DNA from: a virus
DNA: 56,883 nucleotides
IMG/VR virus record: IMGVR_UViG_3300033156_001123
Span: 1-56,883 of that record
Direction: 5' to 3' (one strand)
The position numbers and the translations under genes are program-made. The notes beneath the pieces were generated by a model. That model was not told where the DNA came from, searched no databases, and saw nothing but the letters and a program-made list of their open reading frames with translations. Below, in pieces: positions 39,547-47,392 of this stretch (the first letter of the stretch is position 1; each line of letters begins with the position of its first letter).

Positions 39547-40950
39547 TTACCTCACTTTTGTTCTCTTATAAACTAAATCAAATCTTTTTGATAAATTTTT
39601 CATAATTTCATGTGAATGCTGTTGCCAAGCTTCTCTTGGACCTAACAGACCTGAATGCACTTTATTATAATATTTATAATATGTTTTTGATTTTTCTTCA
39701 AGATATTTCATTCTTACTGCCATGGCATCTGGCCAATCACCCAATTTTTTTGGATATATTTCATATCTGTATTTATCACTAATAACCCTCAGCCTCTTCA
39801 ATCGGACTCGTTTAGCAAATATCAAATCACTATCACTAAAACTTGAGCTATTAGGGTGATTATGAATCATAGTTAATGAATGAATTTTCTGACGACGAAG
39901 TATTCCTGATTCTGATGGCGATAAAGTTATTTGATTTTTAGTACCTGTTTTGGTAAAAATAATATTACCCTTTTCATCTAAAATAGCAGTATGTTCAAGA
40001 CCATCTTTCTTAAACTCATTCATTATAGATTCTTCAGCTCTGAGAAATCGAGTTTCTAAAGGAGGTTCATAAACTCCTTTGACTTCCATTTTCAATCTTT
40101 CCAATTCTTCTTTTGTGAACAAGTCTTTCCTATAGAGATATGTGGTAAAACAACGACAGAGCGGGTGGAGCGGGATTTCAGCCCTTTCTCCTTTAGCATA
40201 ATAATATTCTCTACCTTCTCTTTCGGCACACTCTGGACAAGGCCAAGGCCCTATACTATTAACCATCCATCTTTCACCAATAATCCAATCAGTAGATTGC
40301 CCAAAAGAATAGTGTCCCATTTGAAACGCCCTGGCCATCTCTGTCCTGGCAATTCTTTGTGCTTTATAAGTCAAACCTTTTGCTGGCTTGCCAAACTCCG
40401 CTCCGATCATTTGCCTAATATCAGTGGTCAATTTTTGTATCGTATCTGCTTGAATTAGTCCTTGTTGCAGTCTATTTTGAATCTGACGAGTGGCTGCTAC
40501 TGTGTCAGCATCAACTAATTGTAAAGCGTAATTAGCATAAACTTCTATAGCTGCTCTATTTATAACTGTGAAAGCCGGTCTGAGAGTTGTCTCTATATTG
40601 TCAAGCAATGCTGCCATCTGAGCCTGACCAAATTGTATACCTTTTTCTCCAGCTCCTCTGACTGCCTGTGGTACTTGTCTGCGCAGTTTAGCATTTAAAA
40701 CTTCCATTTCAGCAGCAATAGCATCCTGTAATTCTCTCAATCTACCAATAGCAGTAGGAGAAGCTACATCTTTAGTCCAATCTGCCCATTTTAAAGCAAT
40801 TTGTCTCTCAATTTCTTTCCTGGCTTCATAATATAATCTCCATAATCTTTTCAGCTGATTCTCACTATATTTCTCAAAAGAATTTATAGCTCTTTCTGTA
40901 GCTTTCTGAATAGCCAGAGATATGTCTTTGCTTTCTGTTATTGTTTTCAT
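39547..40950 (-). CDS. MuF-type head protein with C-terminal JAB/MPN-like domain
   Basis: 467 residues. Residues about 1-275 are a MuF/SPP1 gp7-like head morphogenesis protein: AQRIARTEMARAFQMGH, WPCPECAEREG and IPLHPLCRCFTTYLY, with Cys/His pattern as in the family. Residues about 315-410 add TAILDEKGNIIFTKTG, SLTMIHNHPNSSSFSDSDL and LRVISDKYRYEIYP: the H363-x-H365-P ... S372-x2-D375 arrangement of JAB/MPN (JAMM) metal proteases. MuF proteins with extra C-terminal toxin-like domains are known; these may enter the cell with DNA. Starts as ATGA overlap with the 3D gene. Confidence 0.85.
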   Translation of the reverse strand: MKTITESKDISLAIQKATERAINSFEKYSENQLKRLWRLYYEARKEIERQIALKWADWTKDVASPTAIGRLRELQDAIAAEMEVLNAKLRRQVPQAVRGAGEKGIQFGQAQMAALLDNIETTLRPAFTVINRAAIEVYANYALQLVDADTVAATRQIQNRLQQGLIQADTIQKLTTDIRQMIGAEFGKPAKGLTYKAQRIARTEMARAFQMGHYSFGQSTDWIIGERWMVNSIGPWPCPECAEREGREYYYAKGERAEIPLHPLCRCFTTYLYRKDLFTKEELERLKMEVKGVYEPPLETRFLRAEESIMNEFKKDGLEHTAILDEKGNIIFTKTGTKNQITLSPSESGILRRQKIHSLTMIHNHPNSSSFSDSDLIFAKRVRLKRLRVISDKYRYEIYPKKLGDWPDAMAVRMKYLEEKSKTYYKYYNKVHSGLLGPREAWQQHSHEIMKNLSKRFDLVYKRTKVR

Positions 40951-41443
40951 GGTTTCTTCACAATGATAATATTCCTCTTCTGTCTACCGAAATTCTTAGC
41001 AATTTTTCTACTTCTTAAAAATAGATCAACAGTATTCACTACCCTTTTACCACCAGCAAACTCTCCCATTAGATCCTGAACCTCAAATCCTATATATATT
41101 ACATCTCCCCACTTTAGATTATATTTCTTTTTCAAGTCTCTACTCACAGCCACATACTTCATTTGCCACAGATCCAAAGGAGTTACTTTCAAATTACTCG
41201 CAGTTCTAAAAACATCTCCAAAAGTTTGAGCTTTGTCTGGGGAATAAGCTGTTACATCAGCTTCAAAAATTGAATAGTCTTTTTTATCTTTATAATCAGC
41301 CAGCTGGACAAATTGCATACTTAATTCATTCAGCTTATCTCTGCGTTCATTAGCCAATTTGTATCCATGGCAAAACCCAACAAATAACATATCAAGCACA
41401 GGATAATTACAATCAGAACCCAATACAGGACTTTATATCTCAT
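40947..41443 (-). CDS. Membrane-anchored 3D-domain cell-wall protein, joined by -1 frameshift
   Basis: From the ATG at 41441-41443 (GGAAGG five bases upstream) one frame encodes a membrane segment, MRYKVLYWVLIVIILCLICY then LLGF, and stops at 41330. The -1 frame encodes CHGYKLANERRDKLNELSMQ, a coil, and then a 3D domain (FEADVTAYSPDKAQTFGDVF, WGDVIYIGF, NTVDLFLRSRKIAKNFG). The switch is at GGGTTTT, 41372-41378. The joined product is 165 residues: anchor, coil, 3D domain. 3D domains belong to lytic transglycosylase-like cell-wall enzymes of Gram-positive bacteria. If not recoded, translation would have to start at a TTG (41423) without a ribosome site. Confidence 0.7.
41372..41378 (-). promoter_or_regulatory. 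Putative -1 slippery heptamer G GGT TTT
   Basis: In the anchor frame the codons are TTG GGT TTT GCC, so the heptamer is G GGT TTT, of the X XXY YYZ form. Slipping back one base gives TGC CAT GGA in the 3D-domain frame. A missed T in a five-T run would produce the same picture. Confidence 0.45.
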
Positions 41444-41455
41444 TTGTCCTTCCTT

Positions 41456-41686
41456 TCATCCACACTCACTATACCCACAAGATCTGCAGACTGAACAGCC
41501 ACCCTCATATTCAATATTACTGCTTCCACACTCAGGACAGCAAGCAACCTTTCTTTTACTATTATATCTTACAATACCGCATTCACCATATCCACCAGCT
41601 TTCAATGCTTCAGACAATTCTTGTTCATTTAAAACATGCCATCTGATTGCTAATAACGCTGCTCTTTTTAATTGTTCCAATTCCAT
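41456..41686 (-). CDS. Zinc-ribbon protein resembling the C-terminal tail of class II ribonucleotide reductase
   Basis: A 76-residue protein. The N-terminal half is helical (ELEQLKRAALLAIRWHVLNE). The C-terminal half has CCPECGSSNIEYEGGCSVC then RSCGYSECG, closely matching the Cys-rich tail of B12-dependent (NrdJ) reductases, which shuttles electrons to the active site. Here it stands alone, with no reductase in the window. It could be a redox or DNA-binding zinc protein, or supply such a tail in trans. Confidence 0.65.
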   Translation of the reverse strand: MELEQLKRAALLAIRWHVLNEQELSEALKAGGYGECGIVRYNSKRKVACCPECGSSNIEYEGGCSVCRSCGYSECG

Positions 41687-41776
41687 CTATTTACTCCTCT
41701 ATCAAGAATTGCAATCCATAAAAGGACAAAATCCAAAACATCAAAAAGCATCATTCATCTCTCGCAAAACAATCAA

Positions 41777-42382
41777 TTAAAACAAAAACCCCTGGGCTAA
41801 TCTTCTCTCTGCAATCCTACAATATTCTTCATTAATCTCAAAGCCAATATAATGTCGGCCAAGCTCCTTACAAGCTACAGCAGTAGTTCCCGAACCCATA
41901 AATGGATCAAGGACAACATCTCCTTCATCAGTAAATCTCTCAATCAACTTTATCATAAAATCAATAGGTTTAGGTGAAGGATGCTTAGGTTTCTTGCCTT
42001 TTATAACAAACTCAAAATAATCTTGACCTCTCTTTATCTTTCCTCCTAAAACAATAGGTATCCAATTTCCAAATCCCACCTTATTAGAAGTCATCCCATT
42101 CTTATTCCTCGCAGCAAGAATTCCTTTGTATTCATTTCCTAATGCCAAAATACATTGGGCTATATTCTCTTGACCTGGTGTTATAGCAACTCCTTTGCGA
42201 GAAAGTCGCAATAACTCTTTTTCAAACCCTGTTATATAACTTGTGTCCCAGTCTGCTTTTAAAATCCCATAAGGAGGGTCTGCAAAACAAAAATCCACAC
42301 TTTTACTGGGCAGCTTTTTCATTCCCTCAAAACAATCCTCGTTATAAATCACATCAAGCTCCACCTTACTTCTCCTTCTCAT
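41777..42382 (-). CDS. DNA methyltransferase, beta class
   Basis: A 201-residue enzyme: CFADPPYGILKADWD (DPPY catalytic motif) near the start and DVVLDPFMGSGTTAVACKEL near the end, in the beta-class order. DPPY suits N6-adenine or N4-cytosine methylation. The ATG at 42382 is possible, but GTG at 42362-42364 lies seven bases after AAGGAG and may be the true start, giving 195 residues. Lies just after the portal gene without a restriction partner. Compact, with almost no target recognition region beyond the core. Confidence 0.88.
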   Translation of the reverse strand: MRRRSKVELDVIYNEDCFEGMKKLPSKSVDFCFADPPYGILKADWDTSYITGFEKELLRLSRKGVAITPGQENIAQCILALGNEYKGILAARNKNGMTSNKVGFGNWIPIVLGGKIKRGQDYFEFVIKGKKPKHPSPKPIDFMIKLIERFTDEGDVVLDPFMGSGTTAVACKELGRHYIGFEINEEYCRIAERRLAQGFLF

Positions 42383-42393
42383 TTCTTATACTT

Positions 42394-43833
42394 TTAATCA
42401 TTCTTCACCCTATTAAGAATTTTTGTAATCAATTTTGTGGCAGCTTCTTTCTCTATTTCTCCTTTAGCAACAGCATTGCCAATTTCTGCAATCGCCAAAT
42501 CAACTTTACTAAAACTTTCTTCTGTTTCTTTAACAGACTCTTCCTGCTCCTTTGACAGCTTCTCCTCTTCCTTCTCAACATCCAAGCCAAAATACTGGCA
42601 AATTAAATCCAAAGCTGTTTTAGCGCTAATGATACCTGCTGCCCTAACTGACAATATTGACCTGCTGATTTTTTCAATTTCCGATAATTCATAATCCTGA
42701 ATTGGTGGAAATACAACTTTCAAGTCAAACTTACCTTCTTTATTTTCAGCAGTCTTCCAAGGCCAAATATTTTTTCCTCCACTTTTTTCCAAAGATATTT
42801 TATAAATCTTATAAAACAATTCTTCAAACTTCCTGGCAAATATAGATTGTCTCCTTTGAATTTTTTTCATAAAAGGAAATAACATTTCTCTTGCTGTAGC
42901 TCTGTTTACCATTTCTCCTAAATTTAGCCAGTGGGTCGGTGTTTCTGATGCCATAGCAATAACTTTAGCCAATCTATTTATCATCGCTTCTAAATCAAAT
43001 TTACCAGTAGGCTCTACCAATTGATAATCTGCACCTTTGGGCAAATATAATTGCGTTCCTGGTGGGAAACTTCTCCTAATGCCTTTTTTAGTGTCCACAT
43101 CTCTGCTCAATTTAGCCATTCTTTTTTTCAGCAATACTCTATACCTTAAATCAATCCCTATAAACTTACCAATTGGCTGGCTGGCAAATAATCTTCTTTT
43201 ATCAGCTTCCTCAACCAGAGAATCATACATATCCAAGTGATAGAATAAGTGATACAAATCACTATTACCAAATAAACTATCACTTACAGCATTAACCATT
43301 ACATGAACCATTTCCTCTGGTGGAATTTCTTCGCCTTGTGGATTTGTATCATCGGTAATTTGAGGAAATTGCTGGACAAAACTTTTTACTTCATTCACAT
43401 TATCCTCGTCTACGATTTTGCCAATAGTTTTTGGAGGTAATAAAGCTATTTCAAAATGATTTATATCCTTTTTATCGTGGAAAATTCTAATAAAATTGTC
43501 TCCATATATCCCTGATTCAATGCCAACTTGAAATAAATCCAGCTGTTTAATTAATTCTCTTGCAAATTGAACTTGATCATTATCACCAACAAATTGAATA
43601 CCTTTGCCAAAAGTCGCAGAAGCTGTCAAATTGATAATTGGTCTGGCAAATTGATTTTCTAAATAATAACTCCAAGCTTTTTCATAAATAGCGATCCTAT
43701 CTTCAGGAGCTTTCCAATCTTTGCCTTTTTTGTAAATATAACTACCTAAGCTGATGTCGACACTCCCATATTTGGCTCTTCTAAAAGGTAATCTTGCTTC
43801 TAAAATGTTATTAAACCAATCTTTTATTCCCAA
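42394..43833 (-). CDS. Portal protein
   Basis: A 479-residue protein after the terminase genes and before MuF, with IAIYEKAWSYYLENQFARPI, VGIESGIYGDNFIRIFHDKK and GADYQLVEPTGKFDLEAMIN, as in SPP1 gp6/DUF4055-type portals. The C-terminal 80 residues are highly charged and helical (crown). TTG start behind a GGTGGTGATTTAA leader like those of the capsid genes. It forms the ring for packaging and head-tail joining. Confidence 0.88.
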   Translation of the reverse strand: MGIKDWFNNILEARLPFRRAKYGSVDISLGSYIYKKGKDWKAPEDRIAIYEKAWSYYLENQFARPIINLTASATFGKGIQFVGDNDQVQFARELIKQLDLFQVGIESGIYGDNFIRIFHDKKDINHFEIALLPPKTIGKIVDEDNVNEVKSFVQQFPQITDDTNPQGEEIPPEEMVHVMVNAVSDSLFGNSDLYHLFYHLDMYDSLVEEADKRRLFASQPIGKFIGIDLRYRVLLKKRMAKLSRDVDTKKGIRRSFPPGTQLYLPKGADYQLVEPTGKFDLEAMINRLAKVIAMASETPTHWLNLGEMVNRATAREMLFPFMKKIQRRQSIFARKFEELFYKIYKISLEKSGGKNIWPWKTAENKEGKFDLKVVFPPIQDYELSEIEKISRSILSVRAAGIISAKTALDLICQYFGLDVEKEEEKLSKEQEESVKETEESFSKVDLAIAEIGNAVAKGEIEKEAATKLITKILNRVKND

Positions 43834-43845
43834 TTAAATCACCAC

Positions 43846-44535
43846 CTACATTATTATTGGCACACCATCTCCAAAATGTCCATCTTCTGGACTATAAATA
43901 TCTTCATCTTCTTCAACTGCCCATGTGCCTTTTCTATATTGACTTACTTCACCATAATCTATTTCCAAATCTTGACCAATACCAGTGCCACCATTTAACC
44001 ATTCCTGCTCTCCAACCATAGTATAAGCTAAAGCATCCGCATAATCAGGAGATTTGCCTATTCTCTTAATTATCTCTTCTTTACTTTCAAACTTTATCTG
44101 TCCTGAACGAGTATAATAATATTTAATACTACTCAATTCTAATATAATCCTGTTCTTTTGCTCTGGAGTCACATTTTTAAATTTAATCGCTCTTTTTTCA
44201 AATGCTTGTCTCAACCTCCAATATAGCTCAGACCTTAAATCCTTAAATTCTTTGGGTCTAAATGCTTTTGCTCCTCCAATTACTCTAAATAAAGGAATCA
44301 TTCTTTCTTCAAGATTGTCTGCAACCCCAGCACCAATACCAATAGCATCTATGCTTATAAACATAGGATGCCAATTTCTAAAACTCGCTTCTATTATATC
44401 AGTTAATTCATTAGTTTTAGTCTTGCTGTGTTCTTCAAAACCTTCAATTATATATATACCATTTTCATAATTGCGTATACAAAACACAGACTGGTCACTA
44501 CCTAATCTGGCAATATCACAGCCCATGATCCTCAT
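43846..44535 (-). CDS. Large terminase, nuclease half (separate gene)
   Basis: From the ATG at 44533-44535 it encodes 229 residues with the RNase H-fold nuclease motifs of TerL: MGCDIARLGSDQSVFCI (first Asp), MFISIDAIGIGAGVADNL (second Asp) and SPDYADALAYTM (third Asp). AAGGAG in the end of the upstream ATPase gene gives its own ribosome site ten bases before the ATG. A TTG nine bases earlier overlaps the ATPase stop. The nuclease cuts concatemers during packaging. Confidence 0.88.
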   Translation of the reverse strand: MRIMGCDIARLGSDQSVFCIRNYENGIYIIEGFEEHSKTKTNELTDIIEASFRNWHPMFISIDAIGIGAGVADNLEERMIPLFRVIGGAKAFRPKEFKDLRSELYWRLRQAFEKRAIKFKNVTPEQKNRIILELSSIKYYYTRSGQIKFESKEEIIKRIGKSPDYADALAYTMVGEQEWLNGGTGIGQDLEIDYGEVSQYRKGTWAVEEDEDIYSPEDGHFGDGVPIIM

Positions 44536-44540
44536 TTTAA

Positions 44541-45293
44541 TCAAGCTCCTTCAAAAGCTAATTCTATCCAGTTTAAAGGTATACCATATTCAACATCCTC
44601 TTCTGGAAATTCTCCCAGCACTTTAGCTCTCCACAAAATAGAATCCTCTCCCCATTCTAATTTTCTACCTTCTATCCATCCTTTTTCAACCAAACCAGGA
44701 ATAGCTGGTTCTTTACCACTTACATTTGGACTATCAAAGCAACTGATGTGGATTTTATAATATTTAGGATCCTGAAAAGCCTTATAAAAATGATCGCCTT
44801 TACCAACTGGATTGCCTAATTGTAAAAAATACGCATTAGTAGTTAGCAGACTCTGACTCGCATCATATAATGTTTTACTGACTCCAGGAGATTCATCTAA
44901 TATTACCAAAATATTTGGTGAATGATATCCCTGGAAACTTTCTGGCTTTGTTTCATCTGGGTGCAAACCCACAGCAAAATGATTATTAGAAAGTTCATAT
45001 CTCATTGCCAGCATTCTACCTCCAATTACTTGTGGCATCAAAGATTTTTCATATATATCCCTTATGTGCTTCCAGAGTATCATCTCAACCTGCTTATATG
45101 TGGGAGCTGTTGTAATAGCAATACTGGGGTGACGAGTAGCAATAAAAGTCAATACAATTGCAGCACTAACCAATGTTTTGCCAACTCCGTGACCAGATCT
45201 TACAGCTACATAATGATGTTCGAATAAAGCATTGACAATTTCTACTTGTTTACTCCAGAGATTAATTCTGAGTATGTCGTTGATGAATCGCAT
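44541..45293 (-). CDS. Large terminase, ATPase half (separate gene)
   Basis: About 250 residues from the ATG at 45291-45293, beginning MRFINDILRINLWSKQ like other TerL; an ATG at 45366-45368 would add 25 unlike residues and deepen the overlap with the small subunit gene. Motifs: VRSGHGVGKT (Walker A), NILVILDESPG (Walker B and Glu), FLQLGNPVGKGDHFY (coupling motif region). The frame ends exactly where the linker to the nuclease would lie, with stops in both relevant frames within a dozen bases. Confidence 0.88.
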   Translation of the reverse strand: MRFINDILRINLWSKQVEIVNALFEHHYVAVRSGHGVGKTLVSAAIVLTFIATRHPSIAITTAPTYKQVEMILWKHIRDIYEKSLMPQVIGGRMLAMRYELSNNHFAVGLHPDETKPESFQGYHSPNILVILDESPGVSKTLYDASQSLLTTNAYFLQLGNPVGKGDHFYKAFQDPKYYKIHISCFDSPNVSGKEPAIPGLVEKGWIEGRKLEWGEDSILWRAKVLGEFPEEDVEYGIPLNWIELAFEGA

Positions 45294-45804
45294 CTCTGGA
45301 GTATTTTTTGAGAAAATCGTCGAGGAGTTGCTGCTCCTGGCTCGAGGCTTTCTTACTACTGACATCATTTAGCACCTGCTGTAATGTAATTTTTTGTTCA
45401 GTTCTTTCAGTTGGCTCTCCTAACAAATAAAATAAAGTCCTGATTAGCCTTTCCTGACTATCAACTAATTGCCTAACCTCATGAATAGCATTTACATTCA
45501 GTTCTCCACTCTTAAACTTCTTTTTAGCATTCTTAATTAGTTTCTCTACCAACCTTAGAGAGCTTTTAATTTCTTTAACTGCTTTGTCCCTCTGTTTAAT
45601 AATATAATTATCAGTTCGCTCAGCTAACTTATTAGCAATTCTGGCATTTCTCTTCTCTATTTTTTCTCTCCATCTATATCGTTGGCTCCAGCCACACACT
45701 TTTTTGTAAGGCACACCAAATTTCTTTGCTACTTTTTCCAGACTACGGTCTTGTCCTAAAGCAAAATAATACTCAAATGCTTCAATGTGTTCCAAATCTT
45801 CCAT
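45262..45804 (-). CDS. Terminase small subunit
   Basis: 180 residues from the ATG at 45802-45804, eight bases after GGAGGA; a TTG six bases earlier is too close to that site. The N-terminal part has a helix-turn-helix (LEKVAKKFGVPYKKVCGWSQ then RYRWREKI), as in DNA-recognising small terminases, followed by a long helical, basic region and a C-terminal tail. Directly upstream of the ATPase gene. It should bind the packaging start site. Confidence 0.85.
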   Translation of the reverse strand: MEDLEHIEAFEYYFALGQDRSLEKVAKKFGVPYKKVCGWSQRYRWREKIEKRNARIANKLAERTDNYIIKQRDKAVKEIKSSLRLVEKLIKNAKKKFKSGELNVNAIHEVRQLVDSQERLIRTLFYLLGEPTERTEQKITLQQVLNDVSSKKASSQEQQLLDDFLKKYSRDAIHQRHTQN

Positions 45805-46180
45805 TCTCAAATTCCTCCCATAACTTCTGACATTCTGGATTCTCTTTTATTACAGATTTAATAGCCTTTAACCTTGTAAATACATAATACTGGCTACAAC
45901 CAAGGAATTTAGCAATTTTAAATTGTGACAGTTCTTTAAAATACCTTAAATAAATAATTAGACCATCTAATCCTCTTAATTGATCTCTAATCTTAAATAA
46001 TAAATTAAGTTCAGCAGAATCCCACTCTGGCTCTTCTAACTCTTCAGTAACTATCTCGTCAATTGTTTTAGTTTTACCATCAACATCAACAATACTCAGC
46101 TCAGAAAAATTTTTAACAATGATTGTGCGTAACTTTTTATGCTTCTTGTCGTAGAATTGTATCTTCTCTATTTTCAGCAC
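45782..46180 (-). CDS. HTH/sigma-region-4-like regulator
   Basis: A 132-residue protein: the last 70 residues have LDGLIIYLRYFKELSQFKIA then KFLGCSQYYVFTRLKAIKSV, a sigma-70 region-4-type helix-turn-helix. The N-terminal half is beta-rich and unlike sigma factors. Such genes just before terminase (ArpU-like) often control late transcription in Gram-positive phages. GTG start; overlaps terS by about 20 bases. Confidence 0.65.
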   Translation of the reverse strand: MLKIEKIQFYDKKHKKLRTIIVKNFSELSIVDVDGKTKTIDEIVTEELEEPEWDSAELNLLFKIRDQLRGLDGLIIYLRYFKELSQFKIAKFLGCSQYYVFTRLKAIKSVIKENPECQKLWEEFENGRFGTH

Positions 46181-46233
46181 CTGCCTCTATTTTAATAAAA
46201 AAATAATTTCAGACTAATCAGTTAAATAACTTG

Positions 46234-46332
46234 CTAATCAATGATAGCCAGGTTTCTCAAAAATTCAATTATGGCACTCTCGTTACTTTTCTTTAATTCA
46301 AATTGTTTCTTTATCTTCCTTTTCATCCTCAT
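46234..46332 (-). CDS. Small basic protein, 32 residues
   Basis: ATG at 46330-46332 directly behind the upstream stop (TAG ATG), with a second ATG two codons later. Sequence MRMKRKIKKQFELKKSNESA then IIEFLRNLAIID: basic start, amphipathic end. Coupled position supports reality. About 50 untranslated bases follow before the regulator gene. Function unknown. Confidence 0.45.
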   Translation of the reverse strand: MRMKRKIKKQFELKKSNESAIIEFLRNLAIID

Positions 46333-46593
46333 CTATTTTACGAGATAAGACTTGAGAAAATTTCGAACATATGGGCGTCTTAATGCAGCTTCTTTAACTC
46401 TTTCATCTCGTAAGACTAAATCAATTAACTTTGGTATCTCATACTCATTTAGCTCAACGATATACTGTTCATTAGCTGACACATCCATTGCAAGCCAGAC
46501 TTTATCGTTTTTGTTTGGTCTAAAATCGATTCTCATATCTCCCTTCTTAATAGTATATGCTGGAATCCCTTTGCTTCTTGTTATTATCTTCAT
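46333..46593 (-). CDS. Hypothetical protein, 86 residues
   Basis: ATG after AAAGGAGATAGG. The protein has a beta-rich N-terminal half (MRIDFRPNKNDKVWLAMDVS) and a helical C-terminal half with VLRDERVKEAALRRPYVRNF. No known motif. Member of the small early/middle gene block. Confidence 0.6.
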   Translation of the reverse strand: MKIITRSKGIPAYTIKKGDMRIDFRPNKNDKVWLAMDVSANEQYIVELNEYEIPKLIDLVLRDERVKEAALRRPYVRNFLKSYLVK

Positions 46594-46613
46594 TTCCCTA
46601 TCTCCTTTTTTAA

Positions 46614-46652
46614 TTAATTTTTTCTCTTCTCATATATATCTATCCTTCTCAT
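46614..46652 (-). CDS. Micro-ORF MRRIDIYEKRKN, copy of a neighbouring gene end
   Basis: A 12-codon frame overlapping the zinc-protein stop as ATGA and ending before the AAAGGAGATAGG of the next gene. Its 33 bases (46620-46652) match the 3' end of the gene at 47031-47180 (bases 47031-47063) at about 28 positions. It is a leftover of a local duplication or a coupling peptide. Confidence 0.35.
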   Translation of the reverse strand: MRRIDIYEKRKN

Positions 46653-46888
46653 TTTTTCCTACTTAGATAAGATGTTATATCCTTCCCATTTACTCCAACT
46701 AAATAAACTTCATTTCTACATCGCACATAAGCTAATGTCTTATCCTCTATCTTTGTATTATTACTCAAAACTTTTTTACCATACTCAACTTTATGTTTTT
46801 TTCCACAATGCGGACAAACAATTTCTTCTCCCAAATCAGGCATCTTTTTTAATTCATCATTACCAAAAGCAATAAATGGGACATTCAT
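46649..46888 (-). CDS. Zinc-finger protein, 79 residues
   Basis: Starts MNVPFIAFGNDELKKMPDLG and then EEIVCPHCGKKHKVEYGKKV; a later single Cys (AYVRCRNEVYLVGVNGKDIT) may complete the site poorly. One CxxC pair is clear; zinc binding may need dimerisation. AGGAGATAGGAAG upstream of ATG. Function unknown. Confidence 0.6.
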   Translation of the reverse strand: MNVPFIAFGNDELKKMPDLGEEIVCPHCGKKHKVEYGKKVLSNNTKIEDKTLAYVRCRNEVYLVGVNGKDITSYLSRKK

Positions 46889-46895
46889 ATTCTTC

Positions 46896-47030
46896 CTATC
46901 TCCTTTCTACTTTAAAATTATCCTCACATTTTTCGCAATAACATATACAAAAAACTTTACCATCTGCCTCTTGTAGAGTACCTACCAGCTCGGCTTTTCC
47001 TCCACATTTTGGGCATTTAAGATGGCTCAT
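46896..47030 (-). CDS. Zinc-ribbon protein, 44 residues
   Basis: ATG at 47028-47030 directly behind the preceding stop. It has two clear CxxC-type pairs: LKCPKCGGKAELVGTL and FCICYCEKCEDNF, forming a complete four-Cys ribbon. Its end carries the AGGAGATAG ribosome site of the next gene. Too short for routine gene finders, but the motif is unmistakable. Confidence 0.7.
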   Translation of the reverse strand: MSHLKCPKCGGKAELVGTLQEADGKVFCICYCEKCEDNFKVERR

Positions 47031-47180
47031 TTATCTCTCCTCATAGATATCTATCCTCCTCATTGTCCCCTTTGCACCTAATCTATGAACGGTAAATTTC
47101 AGTGGCTCAGGCTTCTTGAGCATAAATGAGTTATCAAAAGAAATAGAGACTGATTTGCCATTTGGGGTTGTGTTATTCAT
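47031..47180 (-). CDS. Small hypothetical protein, 49 residues
   Basis: ATG at 47178-47180, overlapping the upstream stop. Sequence starts MNNTTPNGKSVSISFDNSFM and continues through LKFTVHRLGAKG to MRRIDIYEER. Probably a small beta fold. Its last 33 bases recur, diverged, at 46620-46652. Confidence 0.55.
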   Translation of the reverse strand: MNNTTPNGKSVSISFDNSFMLKKPEPLKFTVHRLGAKGTMRRIDIYEER

Positions 47181-47392
47181 TTTTTAGCCTTATACTTTCC
47201 TTCTCCTCGTTCAATTATCCGCAGACCCGTAAGGTATCCTCGCTTGGTTACAAGAAGCTCAACAAGATACTTTTCTGTCTGCCCGATAGAAGGTGCATAG
47301 TAAGGTCTGGTTTTAGTAAGAGTAATCTCCAAGCAAGCTTCGTGTGCATCTCCTTTCACCTTTATTGGTTTCATTTTCCATACGTGCTTCAT
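47177..47392 (-). CDS. Hypothetical protein, 71 residues
   Basis: ATG with AGGAGATAGGGC upstream. Basic, beta-rich: MKHVWKMKPIKVKGDAHEAC then LEITLTKTRPYYAP and a KRGYLTGLRIIERGEG end. No family recognised. Overlaps both neighbours by four bases, as in a coupled operon. Confidence 0.6.
   Translation of the reverse strand: MKHVWKMKPIKVKGDAHEACLEITLTKTRPYYAPSIGQTEKYLVELLVTKRGYLTGLRIIERGEGKYKAKK

Noticed and set aside
41672-41754. 28-codon hydrophobic minus frame starting MMLFDVLDFVLLWIAILDRG between methyltransferase and zinc-ribbon genes
   Set aside because: Only a weak GAGAG precedes it and it overlaps the zinc-ribbon gene; could be a membrane peptide but support is too thin.
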